A DNA stretch of 60,738 nt from Actinomycetota bacterium (GTDB lineage: Bacteria > Actinomycetota > Geothermincolia > Geothermincolales > RBG-13-55-18), in contig QZKE01000071.1 in assembly GCA_003598015.1 (NCBI GenBank), positions 1-60,738 of the forward strand, in the 5' to 3' direction. Position numbers and translations under genes: made by a program. This document shows positions 16,082 to 25,579 of the stretch, piece by piece. The first letter of the stretch is position 1. Each line of letters starts with the position of its first letter. Under the pieces are notes generated by a model, which saw only the letters and a program-made list of their open reading frames with translations, did no database searches and was not told the DNA's origin.

Positions 16082-17290
16082 TCAGCCGGCTCCGACCGGC
16101 TTGATGACGGGATGATCCGGAAAAGAGACATCTATGTACTCGACGGCGCCGTACCGATCCACCAGCCCGCTTAGGGCGAGAAGCGCTATGGTGTTCTTGC
16201 GGGGCAGTTCCGATGCCTCGCCGTAGATGACCAGGGTGCCCTTACCCTCCAGGTACAACCCTTTTGCGCCCAGTCCGACCGCAGTCGTTATCTCCCTCAA
16301 CGCGGGGGGAAGGCTGCCGAGCAATGAAGTCACCGTGGCGAAGTCCAGGCCGCTCACCTCCATGCCGGGGAACAGTAACTGCGTATCCAGATCCCTTATC
16401 TCTATGAGCCCCGGCGGCATGGCATCCGCGCTCTCCAGGATCATGCCTTCCTGGTCCACGAGATTGAACTTGCCGTTCTGAATGATGAAGGCGCTGGGTT
16501 TGCGCTCGGTGATCTGCAGAACCACCGTGTTGGGATATTGTCTGGACACATCAACCCCCGCCACATACGGTTCCGAAAGGATGGCGCTCTCCACCGCCTT
16601 AACGTCCATCTTGAGCAGATGGGTGTCCCGTGTAATTCCGGAGAGCGAACGCAGGTAGTCCGCGTCTAGTACTTCGTTTCCCCGTACCTCCACCTTGGCG
16701 ACATTGAGCGTCCCCGTCGCTGTATACACCCAGAGCAGGGCGGCCAACGAGACCAGCAGCAACCCGCCCAGTATAAGGATGCGCACATGCCTGGAAATCC
16801 TTTTTTCCTTCTTGCCTCCCGATGCCTCGCCGGCCGCACGGGCACCCGCGCCCTCTTCGGGCTGCCGGACGCCATTCTCTTGCGGGCTCAGCGCTCCTTT
16901 CGAGCCCCTCTTCTTTTTCTTCCCGCTATCCTCCACGCTGCGGGGGGGGAGCGCCGTATCCGCTTCGGGCTCGCGCCTCGCGAATGCCCGGCGGGGTTTC
17001 TCCGTCCTCTCTCCCCGCTGCGCTTTTACGCTCCGCATCGCCTCCTTCTTCTGAGGCGCCTCGGGCGCGCGGGCAGCGCGCCGCGGGGGGGCGTTGCCAT
17101 CCTGACCGCTTTCCGGTTCGGCTTGCGCGCGTCCACCATCCGTGCGCCGCGGCTTGCGTATCTCCGGCGCGGCCTTCTTTTTCGCGACCACCCTCGTCTT
17201 CGCCCGGGACACCCGGACTTCGGCGCCCCGGGTCTTTGCGGTCTTGTTCTTCACCGCCTTACGCTTCCCTCCCTGCATACATTTTCGCAC
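16082..17290 (-). CDS. ftsQ: Cell division protein FtsQ/DivIB
   Basis: FtsQ is a single-pass membrane protein that links early and late division proteins through FtsL and FtsB. The first 165 residues or so form a highly charged Lys/Arg/Ala-rich cytoplasmic tail, much longer than in E. coli. One membrane helix follows ('ILILGGLLLVSLAALLWVYT'), then a POTRA domain ('VAKVEVRGNEVLDADYLRSL', 'HLLKMDVKAVESAILSEPYV') and the FtsQ domain ('PNTVVLQITERKPSAFI', 'LVDQEGMIL'). The start is uncertain among GTG 17290, ATG 17278 and a GTG at 17254. It lies between ddl and ftsZ. Confidence 0.93.
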   Translation of the reverse strand: MRKCMQGGKRKAVKNKTAKTRGAEVRVSRAKTRVVAKKKAAPEIRKPRRTDGGRAQAEPESGQDGNAPPRRAARAPEAPQKKEAMRSVKAQRGERTEKPRRAFARREPEADTALPPRSVEDSGKKKKRGSKGALSPQENGVRQPEEGAGARAAGEASGGKKEKRISRHVRILILGGLLLVSLAALLWVYTATGTLNVAKVEVRGNEVLDADYLRSLSGITRDTHLLKMDVKAVESAILSEPYVAGVDVSRQYPNTVVLQITERKPSAFIIQNGKFNLVDQEGMILESADAMPPGLIEIRDLDTQLLFPGMEVSGLDFATVTSLLGSLPPALREITTAVGLGAKGLYLEGKGTLVIYGEASELPRKNTIALLALSGLVDRYGAVEYIDVSFPDHPVIKPVGAG

Positions 17291-17343
17291 CAGCTACGTC
17301 CGTATCCCTCGCGCCCGGGGCCGGTCCCGCATGCCTGCCGCCT

Positions 17344-18312
17344 TCATCCCTCATAGCACTTCTTATCCCTGTTGATCTTGAGGCGTGCCGTGCCCAGGAT
17401 TATCTCAACCACCTGCGTGAAGGACAGCCCGGCCGCCGCCGCGGCCTTGGGTATCAGGCTAAGCTCGGTCATGCCCGGAATAGTGTTAGCCTCCAGGCAG
17501 TAGGAGTTACCCTCCGCATCCACCATGAAATCGATCCTCGCAAAGCCCTCACAATCGAGCGCAAGGTGAGCCCTGAGGGAGAGCCGCTTCAGCTCTCGCT
17601 CCAGTTCTTCCGTGATGGGAGCCGGGACGATATATTCCGTCATGCCCTTGGTGTACTTGCACTCGTAGTCGTAGAGACCCTTGCTGGCGACGACCTCCAG
17701 GACGGGCAGGATGATGGGTTCATCACCCAGCAGGCCGACCGTCATCTCCCTGCCCTCGATATAGCGCTCGATGACGAGGAGATCGTCGTAGGCAAGGGCC
17801 GTATCAATCGCTTCTTCCAATTCCTCCCTGTTGCGTGCCCTGCCCGCCCCCACCGTCGATCCCTCGCAGTTCGGTTTGACGATGCAGGGGAATCCCAGGT
17901 CCAGAGATACGCCCTCGGCTACCTTTTTCACTCCACGTGCGGCGATCTCCGCGGCGCCCACCACTACATCCTCGGCTACCGGAATGGCGTTTGCCCTGAA
18001 GACCTGCTTGGTCATGTACTTGTTGATAGTCATGGCGCTGGCCATGATCCCGGAGCCCGTGTAGGGTATACCGAGCAGCTCCAGCAGGCCCTGCACCGTG
18101 CCGTCCTCTCCCATGCGCCCGTGCAGCACGATGAACGCGACATCCGCCTGTCCCCGCAACCCCGCCAGCCGGGCTACTATCTCCGCTCCCACGTCGATGT
18201 CCAATACCTCGTGGCCCAATTCCCTCAATGCACGCGAAACCGCCGCGCCCGAGCGCAAGGAAACCTCCCTCTCCGCCGAGGTCCCTCCCATCAAGACGGC
18301 TATACGGCTCAT
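17344..18312 (-). CDS. ddl: D-alanine--D-alanine ligase
   Basis: Ddl makes the D-Ala-D-Ala dipeptide that MurF adds to the peptidoglycan precursor. This ATP-grasp enzyme of 322 residues shows 'VLMGGTSAEREVSLRSG', 'HGRMGEDGTVQGLLELLGIPYTGSG' (read in two parts), 'FPCIVKPNCEGSTVG' for ATP binding and the metal-binding 'FARIDFMVDAEG' with 'CLEANTIPGMT'. It overlaps murB by ATGA, implying coupling. Confidence 0.98.
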   Translation of the reverse strand: MSRIAVLMGGTSAEREVSLRSGAAVSRALRELGHEVLDIDVGAEIVARLAGLRGQADVAFIVLHGRMGEDGTVQGLLELLGIPYTGSGIMASAMTINKYMTKQVFRANAIPVAEDVVVGAAEIAARGVKKVAEGVSLDLGFPCIVKPNCEGSTVGAGRARNREELEEAIDTALAYDDLLVIERYIEGREMTVGLLGDEPIILPVLEVVASKGLYDYECKYTKGMTEYIVPAPITEELERELKRLSLRAHLALDCEGFARIDFMVDAEGNSYCLEANTIPGMTELSLIPKAAAAAGLSFTQVVEIILGTARLKINRDKKCYEG

Positions 18313-19250
18313 CCGCCCTCTTCTCCCATCTCCCCTATGATCCGTATCTCCTCCACCAACTCGATCCCTTCCCTGCGGCTGATCTCCGCCTTGACCCGCT
18401 CGATCAATGCGTAGACGTCACCCGCCCTCGCCCCACCCAGGTTGACGATGAAGTTCGCGTGTTTCTCGGAGACCATGGCCTCCCCGACACGCATACCCTT
18501 GCATCCACAGCGTTCGATCAGCTCTCCCGCCGAGATGCCCGGCGGATTCCTGAACACGCTTCCCGCCGACGGTTGTTTCAAAGGTTGGTTCTTCCTCCGC
18601 CACCTCAAGACCTCCTTGCGGCGTGCCTCCAGTGCCTTCTTGCTCTCTCTCGCGAGTTTCAGCCTCGCCCCATAGATCACGTCGCGGTCATCCAGGTCCG
18701 TACCACGGTACGCGAATCCTATCTCTCCGCGCTTCACACACTTCCTCTCCACCCTGTCTCCGCAAAGTCTCATCACTTCCACGCTCTCTATCTTCTGCCC
18801 GATCTCCGAGCCCATGGCTCCGGCGTTCATGCGTACCGCGCCCCCGACACTCCCGGGAATACCGGACAGTTCCTCGAGTCCCGCCATGCCCAGTTCTATA
18901 GTCCATTTGACCAGGCTGTTCAGGTCACATCCACTCTCGACGTATACTTCATCTTCACCTTTTCTGGTGATCCTTCCCAGGCCTCTACTCAACACCGCCA
19001 CCACGCCTTCGAAACCACGATCCGAGACAAGCGTATTGGAGCCCCTCCCCAGGACCAGTAACCTCGCTTCGGAGGCGATCACGGCCTCGAGGAGACACGC
19101 AAGGTCCTCCGTTCCCTTGGGTATCGCCAGCAATCCCGCGGGCCCCCCGATGCGGTAAGTCGTATAGTCCGCCAGCGGGACCCCTTCTTCCAGGATCCCG
19201 TTGAAACCGCTCCGCAACTTCCCGCGCACTTCCGCCAGGCCCATGCCCAT
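18309..19250 (-). CDS. murB: UDP-N-acetylenolpyruvoylglucosamine reductase
   Basis: MurB reduces enolpyruvyl-UDP-GlcNAc with NADPH and FAD to UDP-MurNAc. FAD-domain motifs are 'TTYRIGGPAGLLAIP', 'LGRGSNTLVSDRGF' and 'GIPGSVGGAVRMNAGAMG'; the catalytic-serine region is 'QPSAGSVFRNPPG'. The start at 19250 shares a base with the murC stop (TGATG) and has GGAGGAGG just upstream; an ATG six bases later is also possible. Length is 313 residues. Confidence 0.97.
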   Translation of the reverse strand: MGMGLAEVRGKLRSGFNGILEEGVPLADYTTYRIGGPAGLLAIPKGTEDLACLLEAVIASEARLLVLGRGSNTLVSDRGFEGVVAVLSRGLGRITRKGEDEVYVESGCDLNSLVKWTIELGMAGLEELSGIPGSVGGAVRMNAGAMGSEIGQKIESVEVMRLCGDRVERKCVKRGEIGFAYRGTDLDDRDVIYGARLKLARESKKALEARRKEVLRWRRKNQPLKQPSAGSVFRNPPGISAGELIERCGCKGMRVGEAMVSEKHANFIVNLGGARAGDVYALIERVKAEISRREGIELVEEIRIIGEMGEEGG

Positions 19251-20653
19251 CAGCCCTCCTCCGGCCCGCAGGGACCCTCCCTCTCCTTGCGCAGTATCCC
19301 GGCTATCTCCACAGCACACTGGGTGATGTCGCCTGCTCCCATGGTCAGGACCAGGTCACCGGGGCGCAGGAAGCGCGCGGCCGCTTCCCCGAGGAGAGAA
19401 CGCTGGGGGATATATACCACTTGTTTCGACGGTTCGGCATCGAGGATGGCGTTGACGATGAGTTTGCCGTTCACCCCTGGAAGCGGGTCCTCGCCGGCGG
19501 CATACACGTCGGTCACGACCACCAGGTCGGCGTAGAGCAGTGAGGCGCCGAACTCCTCCCACAAAGCCGCGGTGCGCGTATAGCGATGTGGCTGGAAGAC
19601 ACACACCAGGCGCACGGCATCCTCCAAGGTCGCGGCCTTGAGGGTCGTACTCACCTCGGACGGATGATGGGCATAATCGTCTACGAGCCTGACCCCGGCC
19701 ACCTCGTCGATGAACTGATAGCGGCGCTGCACACCGCGAAAAACCCGCAATGCCTGCGCGGCCGCCGCGAAATCCACCCCCAGGGAAACGGTGAGCGCCA
19801 GCGCGGCCATGGCGTTACGCACGTTGTGCTGCCCCGGTATGCTCAACCTCGCCTCTCCCAGCCTGTCCTTGCCCTGGAGGACCTGGAACGCGCTACCGCC
19901 CGGAAAGAGGTTCACGTCTTCGCAGCGGAAATCGTTTCCCTCCCCCTCCCCGAAGGTGATCTCCCGCGCCGCGCCGCTTCCCCTGAGCGAGGCGGCACCC
20001 GGGTCGTCTCCAGCTATTACCAGGAGGCCTTCGGGGGGGAGCAGGGAGACGAAACGATGGAAGTACTCGCGCACCCCCTCCGCGTCGTTGAAGAAGTCCA
20101 GGTGGTCCTCTTCGACGTTGGTTATCACCTCCGCCCAGGGGCGGAGGAGCAGGAAGGAGCCGTCGCTCTCGTCCGCCTCGGCGACGACGTATTCGCCACT
20201 GCCGGCGTGGGCGTTGCTCCCCACGTCGTTCAACTCCCCTCCTACCACGTAGGTGGGGTCGAGACCCGCTTCGCGCATGATCATGGCGATCATGGAAGTG
20301 GTGGTGGTCTTGCCGTGAGTTCCCGCGATGGCTATGCCCTTGCCGTCCGCCATTATCGCGTTGAGCATGGCGGCACGGGGCAATACTTCCAGTCCCAGTT
20401 CGCGTGCTTGCGCCAGCTCGCGGTTCCTGTCCGCTATCGCGGACGACACCACCAGGATGTCGGCATCCTCCACGTTCTCCGCGCGATGCCCTATGAATAT
20501 GCGCGCTCCCATCTGCTGCAAGCGCCGCGTATTACGCGATTCCTTGATGTCCGAGCCGCTCACCTGCATGCCCCTGGCCAGCAGCACGACGGCGATGGCG
20601 CTCATGCCCGCACCACCTATACCCACGAAGTGTATTCTTTCGTGTCCCTCCAA
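19250..20653 (-). CDS. murC: UDP-N-acetylmuramate--L-alanine ligase
   Basis: MurC adds L-alanine to UDP-MurNAc, the first amino acid of the stem peptide. The 467-residue Mur ligase has the N-terminal Rossmann-like motif 'IHFVGIGGAGMSAIA', the ATP loop 'GTHGKTTTTSMIA', the central 'EEDHLDFF' and the C-terminal 'VDDYAHHPSEV'. The start is TTG with AGGAGG 5 nt upstream, following the murG stop by nine bases. Confidence 0.98.
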   Translation of the reverse strand: MEGHERIHFVGIGGAGMSAIAVVLLARGMQVSGSDIKESRNTRRLQQMGARIFIGHRAENVEDADILVVSSAIADRNRELAQARELGLEVLPRAAMLNAIMADGKGIAIAGTHGKTTTTSMIAMIMREAGLDPTYVVGGELNDVGSNAHAGSGEYVVAEADESDGSFLLLRPWAEVITNVEEDHLDFFNDAEGVREYFHRFVSLLPPEGLLVIAGDDPGAASLRGSGAAREITFGEGEGNDFRCEDVNLFPGGSAFQVLQGKDRLGEARLSIPGQHNVRNAMAALALTVSLGVDFAAAAQALRVFRGVQRRYQFIDEVAGVRLVDDYAHHPSEVSTTLKAATLEDAVRLVCVFQPHRYTRTAALWEEFGASLLYADLVVVTDVYAAGEDPLPGVNGKLIVNAILDAEPSKQVVYIPQRSLLGEAAARFLRPGDLVLTMGAGDITQCAVEIAGILRKEREGPCGPEEG

Positions 20654-20662
20654 ACCGTCCTC

Positions 20663-21754
20663 CTAAACCAGGGAGAGCACCGCTGCGGCCAGGTTCGCGG
20701 CTGCTTGCGGTTTCCCCGCTCCCAGGGCTGCCTCTCGCATCGACCTCAACCTCTCCTCATCGCCCAGCAGCCTGTCCGCCTCTTCCCTGAGCCGATGCCC
20801 GTCCAGATCCCTATCCTCTATGATAACGGCTGCGCCTTGTGCGACGAGTACGGAGGCGTTGGCATCCTGATGCGCCGCGGTGGCATGGGGGTACGGCACG
20901 AGTATTGCCGCGCACCCGGAGGCGGCCAGCTCGGCGATAGTCGAAGCGCCGGCCCTGCACACCACCAGGTCCGCTGCACGGTAAAGGAGGTCCATACGCT
21001 CCACAAATTCCATGGTACGGTAGATCAGTCCGCCGCTAGCCACCTTCGCCGCATCCGCCATGAATTCCTGGTATTTATCGCGCCCGACGCAATGGATAAT
21101 CTGCACATCCGAGCGGTCCGCCCACTCCGGAACGGCCTCGAGGACCGCCCGGTTGAGTGAGGCCGCGCCCTGGCTTCCTCCCACCACGGCCAGGGTTCTT
21201 CTCGCCTCCTCCAGCCCGAAATACCGCCTTGCCTCCTCCACCCCTGCCGGCTCCGGTTTTCTGAGCAGGGGGTTGCCGGTGACCACGGCTTTTCCTCTCC
21301 AGCCGCGGCATCTATCCAGGGTCTGCGGGAAGGACACCGCCAGGACGCGCGCCCAGGGGGCCAGCATGCGATTGGCCAGTCCGGGGATGACGTTCTGCTC
21401 GTGGATGACCAGGGGGACTCCCAGGCTGAGCGCGGCCGCCGCTCCCGGTACGCTCGCATAACCGCCGAAGGCTGCTGCCACTACCGGCGCATCGACCTTC
21501 ATCTCCCGCCGGCATCTCCGAAAGGCCCGGATCAAGTCGGCCAGCGCCCCGAAGTTCGCGAGGTCGAAGCCGCGGATAAAGCCTTTGACCTCCAGGGGGA
21601 CCACTTTCTTGCTGTCCAGGAGGGCACTCGATGGCGACTTCCGGCTCAGGTAGAGGGCTACCTCCACATCATCATGCGATGCGAGCTCCTCCGCCAGGGC
21701 GAGCAGGGGATGGAGATGGCCTCCGGTTCCTCCTCCGCATATCGCCACGTTCAC
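20663..21754 (-). CDS. murG: MurG, lipid II-forming GlcNAc transferase
   Basis: MurG transfers GlcNAc from UDP-GlcNAc to lipid I at the inner face of the membrane, giving lipid II. It shows 'GGGTGGHLHPLLALAEEL', 'GGYASVPGAAAALSLGVPLVIHEQN' (two adjoining segments) and the donor-binding 'VVCRAGASTIAELAASG'. I choose GTG 21754 because GGGAGGAA lies 7 nt upstream; the frame stays open to 21790. The gene overlaps the end of ftsW by about 83 bases, an unusually long overlap for this pair. Length is 363 residues. Confidence 0.97.
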   Translation of the reverse strand: MNVAICGGGTGGHLHPLLALAEELASHDDVEVALYLSRKSPSSALLDSKKVVPLEVKGFIRGFDLANFGALADLIRAFRRCRREMKVDAPVVAAAFGGYASVPGAAAALSLGVPLVIHEQNVIPGLANRMLAPWARVLAVSFPQTLDRCRGWRGKAVVTGNPLLRKPEPAGVEEARRYFGLEEARRTLAVVGGSQGAASLNRAVLEAVPEWADRSDVQIIHCVGRDKYQEFMADAAKVASGGLIYRTMEFVERMDLLYRAADLVVCRAGASTIAELAASGCAAILVPYPHATAAHQDANASVLVAQGAAVIIEDRDLDGHRLREEADRLLGDEERLRSMREAALGAGKPQAAANLAAAVLSLV

Positions 21755-23048
21755 GCTCTTTCCTCCCATCATAGGATGCATTAGCCCCACCTTCCCGGCG
21801 GGAGACGTTTATGAGTATACCGGCAAGGCACATACAAATCACTAACGAAGAGCCGCCGTAGCTGAAAAACGGCAGCGTGATGCCGGTTATCGGCAGGACA
21901 CCCGTTGCGGCTCCCATGTTTATCAACGCCTGCACGCCCAGCATGCAGGTTATACCCATGGCCAGCAGGCGCCCCAGGCGGTCGGGTGCGCCCCTGGCTG
22001 TCCTGACCCCCAGGTAGATAAAGGCCGAGAAGAGCGCGAGCACGGAGAGCGTGCCGATCAGCCCCGCTTCCTCCCCGATAATGGAGAAGATGAAGTCGGT
22101 GTGGGCGTTGGGAAGGTAGAAGAACTTCTGCCTGCTCATCCCCAGGCCCAGCCCGCTTATGTTCCCCGAACCCAGGGCGATCATGGACTGTATGATATGA
22201 AAACCGCCTTCCCGTGGAGCGCTCCACGGGTCGAGAAAGGCGAGAAAGCGCGCTTTGCGGTAGGCCGAGGTGAAGATGAAGACGGCCGTGGCGCCGCAGC
22301 CCAGCGTGGCCAGGACGGCCAGCTTGCGCAGGGGGGCGCCGGCCAGGAAGAGGACGGCGAAGACCGAGATCGCTACGACGAGCATGGTCCCCAGGTCGGG
22401 TTCGGCGATGATGAGCAGGCAGGCGATGGCCGTGACCAGTAGCACGGGCATGATCACCTCCCGCCAGCTGTCCATCCTGTCCTCGCGCCTGCTGTAGATA
22501 TATACAGCGAAGAGCACCAGGGCCATCTTGGCGATCTCCGACGGCTGTACGACTATGGGACCGACGATAATGGAACGTTTGGAGCCGAAGGCCTCCGTTC
22601 CGAAGAAGGGCACCGCCGCCAGGGCAGCCAGGGAGATGACGACCAGCACGGGCGAGAACTCCGCCACGCGGTGGTAGTCGGTATAGGCCAGTGCAGCCAG
22701 GGCGACAAGCCCTACCGCGAACCACACCGATTGGCGCAGCAGGAAATAGTAACTCGATCCGTAGGTATGCAGGGCCAGTCCGGAGCTGGCCGAAAAGATC
22801 ATGACCATGCCGAAGAGGAACATGATAAGGGAGACACCCAGGATGGCATAGCCGTTGCGCGTCAATCCACCCGCCGCGCGCCGGGCGGTCACGCGCTCAA
22901 CGGGCACGGCATGCAGGTTCTTGCCGGCCCGGGCGAGCGGGCTCCTCGCGGGAACGCTCTCCGCCCGCCTGCGCCTGGCCTCTACCAGCGCCCGCGGGTC
23001 CTGCTTGCCCCTGGAGCCGGCTTTTCTCGCCGCGGCCTGCTCACCCAC
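21672..23048 (-). CDS. ftsW: Lipid II polymerase FtsW (SEDS family)
   Basis: FtsW is the septal peptidoglycan glycosyltransferase, working with FtsI. A polytopic membrane protein (about ten segments) follows an N-terminal basic cytoplasmic tail of roughly 65 residues. SEDS motifs include 'MVMIFSASSGLA', 'VVQPSEIAKMALVLF', 'SIIGEEAGLIGT' and 'PFFSYGGSSLV'. The start is GTG 23048, with GGGGGGAG 6 nt upstream, overlapping the murD stop by eight bases. The C-terminal tail, rich in Arg and Ser, is encoded in the stretch shared with murG. Confidence 0.96.
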   Translation of the reverse strand: MGEQAAARKAGSRGKQDPRALVEARRRRAESVPARSPLARAGKNLHAVPVERVTARRAAGGLTRNGYAILGVSLIMFLFGMVMIFSASSGLALHTYGSSYYFLLRQSVWFAVGLVALAALAYTDYHRVAEFSPVLVVISLAALAAVPFFGTEAFGSKRSIIVGPIVVQPSEIAKMALVLFAVYIYSRREDRMDSWREVIMPVLLVTAIACLLIIAEPDLGTMLVVAISVFAVLFLAGAPLRKLAVLATLGCGATAVFIFTSAYRKARFLAFLDPWSAPREGGFHIIQSMIALGSGNISGLGLGMSRQKFFYLPNAHTDFIFSIIGEEAGLIGTLSVLALFSAFIYLGVRTARGAPDRLGRLLAMGITCMLGVQALINMGAATGVLPITGITLPFFSYGGSSLVICMCLAGILINVSRREGGANASYDGRKERERGDMRRRNRRPSPSPARPGGGARIA

Positions 23049-24477
23049 TTGCCTCTCCCCCCTCGCGGTAAGCTTCCACCATATCCTGGAAATGTCTTCC
23101 TCTATGCTTGTAGTCGTCATAACGGTCGAAGGAGGCGCAAGCCGGGCTGAACAGAACCACGTCCCCCGCCTCCACTACGTCCGGCAGACGAGCGAAGACC
23201 TCCTCCAGCCCCGGCAACACCTGCACGTTCAGCTCTTCTCCCGCGCCTTCCAGGGCCGCGAGTATCTCCTGTGCCGCCTCTCCGATGAGGTAGACGGCCC
23301 GCACGTTCCCCATCCTCCCCCGCTCCCGCAGCGTTGCGGCCAGCTCCGTGAAGCTCAGCCCCTTGTTCCTGCCTCCCAGGATGACCACCAGCGGGCCGGG
23401 AAACGCACTCAGGGCACGCAGTGCGGCATGGGGATTGGTGGCCTTGGAGTCGTTGTAGAAGCTCACGCCGCCCACCTCGGCCACGAACTGCAGGCGATGG
23501 GAGAGACCCCGGAATGATGCCAGCGCTTCGCCCACCACCCGCGATTCTATCCCCAGGGATATGGCCGCGCCGGCCGCGGCCATCGCGTTTTCCAGGTTAT
23601 GCTCTCCAGGGAGGGTAAGGTCCTCGGCGCGCATCACCTCCCTGGGTTCCAGGGCACCTTCGGGGCCCGGGACCAGGTGATAGATTATCCTCCCCCCGCT
23701 CAGCCGGAGAGCGGCCAGAGGATCCGGCCGGCACGAGAAATACAGGACCCGGGATGGGGCTCCCGCCGCTTCCCGCGCACAGAGAGGGTCGTCAAGGTTG
23801 CACACCACCACGTCCCCGTCTCCCTGGTTCATCCAAATGCGGCTCTTCGCCTTGACATATTCTTCCATATCCGTATGCCAGTCGAAGTGGTCCTCGGCGA
23901 TATTCAGAAGCACGGCGACAGCCGGACGGAACTCGTGCGTGAAGGTGAGCTGAAAACTCGAGACCTCCACCACCAGGATATCTCCCGGCCCCGCTTCCTC
24001 TACCGCGGTAATGAAGGGGTGTCCGATATTCCCCGCCGCTACCGCTGGCCTGCCGGCTTGCCCGCAGATCCATGCGATCATGCTTACGGTGGTGGTCTTA
24101 CCGTTAGTCCCGGTGACCGCCACCACCGGCCCGCGCGCGAATCTCCAGGCCAGTTCAACCTCGCTCCATACCGTGATTCCTCTCGCCTCCGCCTCCTGCA
24201 GCAGCGGCAGCCGCGAGGGAACGCCCGGGCTCACTACCACCAGGTCCACCTCCGCCAGCAGCGAAGGCTCGTGGTGGCCCAGAACGCTCCGCGCGCCCCG
24301 GCTGGAGAGATCCGCCGCCACGGCGCGTATCGGGTCGGCTTCGGAGATATCGTTTACCGTTACCCTCATGCCCTCGCGCAGAAGCCTGCCCGCGGCGGCC
24401 ATGCCCGAAATACCCAGGCCCACCACCAGCACCGACTTTACGTCCTGCAATCCCGCCATGCCGGATTCCGTGACCAT
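23041..24477 (-). CDS. murD: UDP-N-acetylmuramoylalanine--D-glutamate ligase
   Basis: MurD adds D-glutamate to UDP-MurNAc-L-Ala. The N-terminal motif is 'SVLVVGLGISGMAAAGRL', the ATP loop 'VTGTNGKTTTVSMIAW', the central 'LNIAEDHFDWH', and C-terminal 'FYNDSKATNPHAALRAL' and 'LLFSPACASFDRYDDYKHRG' close the family pattern. I place the start at 24477, five bases after mraY; a frame open another 114 codons upstream only runs through mraY out of frame. Length is 478 residues. Confidence 0.97.
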   Translation of the reverse strand: MVTESGMAGLQDVKSVLVVGLGISGMAAAGRLLREGMRVTVNDISEADPIRAVAADLSSRGARSVLGHHEPSLLAEVDLVVVSPGVPSRLPLLQEAEARGITVWSEVELAWRFARGPVVAVTGTNGKTTTVSMIAWICGQAGRPAVAAGNIGHPFITAVEEAGPGDILVVEVSSFQLTFTHEFRPAVAVLLNIAEDHFDWHTDMEEYVKAKSRIWMNQGDGDVVVCNLDDPLCAREAAGAPSRVLYFSCRPDPLAALRLSGGRIIYHLVPGPEGALEPREVMRAEDLTLPGEHNLENAMAAAGAAISLGIESRVVGEALASFRGLSHRLQFVAEVGGVSFYNDSKATNPHAALRALSAFPGPLVVILGGRNKGLSFTELAATLRERGRMGNVRAVYLIGEAAQEILAALEGAGEELNVQVLPGLEEVFARLPDVVEAGDVVLFSPACASFDRYDDYKHRGRHFQDMVEAYREGGEASG

Positions 24478-24482
24478 CTCCA

Positions 24483-25502
24483 CTACTTTCCCCCGATGTA
24501 ATTGATATAAAAGATGATGAAACCGATGCCTACGAAAAAGCCTTCCACTATCCACAACCTGATAAGCGTAGTCACCTCCGACCAACCCTTGAGCTCGAAA
24601 TGATGGTGCAGCGGCGCCATGCGGAATACGCGCTTGCCGGTGGCCTTGAAGACCAGTACCTGTATGGCGACGGAGAGGGTCTCGAGGACGAAGAGCCCCC
24701 CCAGCACTATAAGGAGCAGTTCCGTCTTGGAGAGGATGGCCACCGTAGCCAGGCTGCACCCCAGGGCCAGCGAGCCCGTATCTCCCATGAAGATATACGC
24801 GGGCGGTGAGTTCCACCACAGGAAGCCGATGCAGCTGCCCATCAGTGCTCCCGAAAAGATGGCGATGTCCAGCGAACCCTGCACATGCGTGTAGAGGTAC
24901 TCGTGGTTGCGGAACATGGTGAAGGAGATGAGTATATACGCGGTCATCACGAGGATGGTGGCCCCGGATGCCAGACCGTCCAGGCCGTCGGTGAGGTTCA
25001 CGGCGTTGGAGGTCCCGATGATCATAATGAAGACGAGCAGATAATATAAGGGGCCCAGGTCGCAGATGACCGCATCGGAACGGAACCAGTAGAGCTTGGT
25101 GTCCACGCCGAAATGCTGCGTGGCCAGGTAGGCGAGGGCTATGGACAGGGCCAGTTGCCAGAAGAGCTTCGTGCGTCCCTGCAGTCCCAGTGAGCGCGCA
25201 TAGCGCAGCTTGGTATAGTCATCCGCGAATCCCAGCAGGCCTCCGCAGACGAGCGCCAGCCCCAGGGCAAATCCGGTGCCGGCCTGCAGTTTCTGAGCCC
25301 ACAGCAGGAATCCCACCAGCGCGGATACCACTATGAGTATCCCTCCCATGGTGGGAGTCCCCTTCTTGGCCAGGTGGGCCTGTGGGCCGTCCTCGCGTAT
25401 GAACTGGCCGATGCCTCGCCTGCGCAGCCAGCCCATGAGCATGGGCATGCCGAATATACATATGATCAGCCCCGTCAGCAGAGCCAGCATGACCCTGTAC
25501 AA
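24483..25502 (-). CDS. mraY: Phospho-MurNAc-pentapeptide transferase MraY
   Basis: MraY transfers phospho-MurNAc-pentapeptide to undecaprenyl phosphate, giving lipid I. It is a ten-helix membrane enzyme with 'KKGTPTMGGILIV', 'GFADDYTKL' (catalytic Asp pair), 'NAVNLTDGLDGLASG' and 'PLHHHFELKGWSE'. I prefer TTG 25502 as start because GGAGG sits 8 nt upstream; a GTG at 25526 has no ribosome site, and ATG 25490 is also possible. Confidence 0.96.
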   Translation of the reverse strand: MYRVMLALLTGLIICIFGMPMLMGWLRRRGIGQFIREDGPQAHLAKKGTPTMGGILIVVSALVGFLLWAQKLQAGTGFALGLALVCGGLLGFADDYTKLRYARSLGLQGRTKLFWQLALSIALAYLATQHFGVDTKLYWFRSDAVICDLGPLYYLLVFIMIIGTSNAVNLTDGLDGLASGATILVMTAYILISFTMFRNHEYLYTHVQGSLDIAIFSGALMGSCIGFLWWNSPPAYIFMGDTGSLALGCSLATVAILSKTELLLIVLGGLFVLETLSVAIQVLVFKATGKRVFRMAPLHHHFELKGWSEVTTLIRLWIVEGFFVGIGFIIFYINYIGGK

Positions 25503-25579
25503 GGGTTCTTCCTCCTCTTCAGTCACTCGAGCGGCCGGACACTCCGGCCTTGCAAGCGACTATTCTACGACACTCGCGT

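Noticed and set aside
16822..18414. Open frame of 530 codons on the plus strand opposite ftsQ and ddl
   Set aside because: Composition is Pro/Arg/Ser-rich, typical of antisense frames in GC-rich DNA, and both sense genes are certain.
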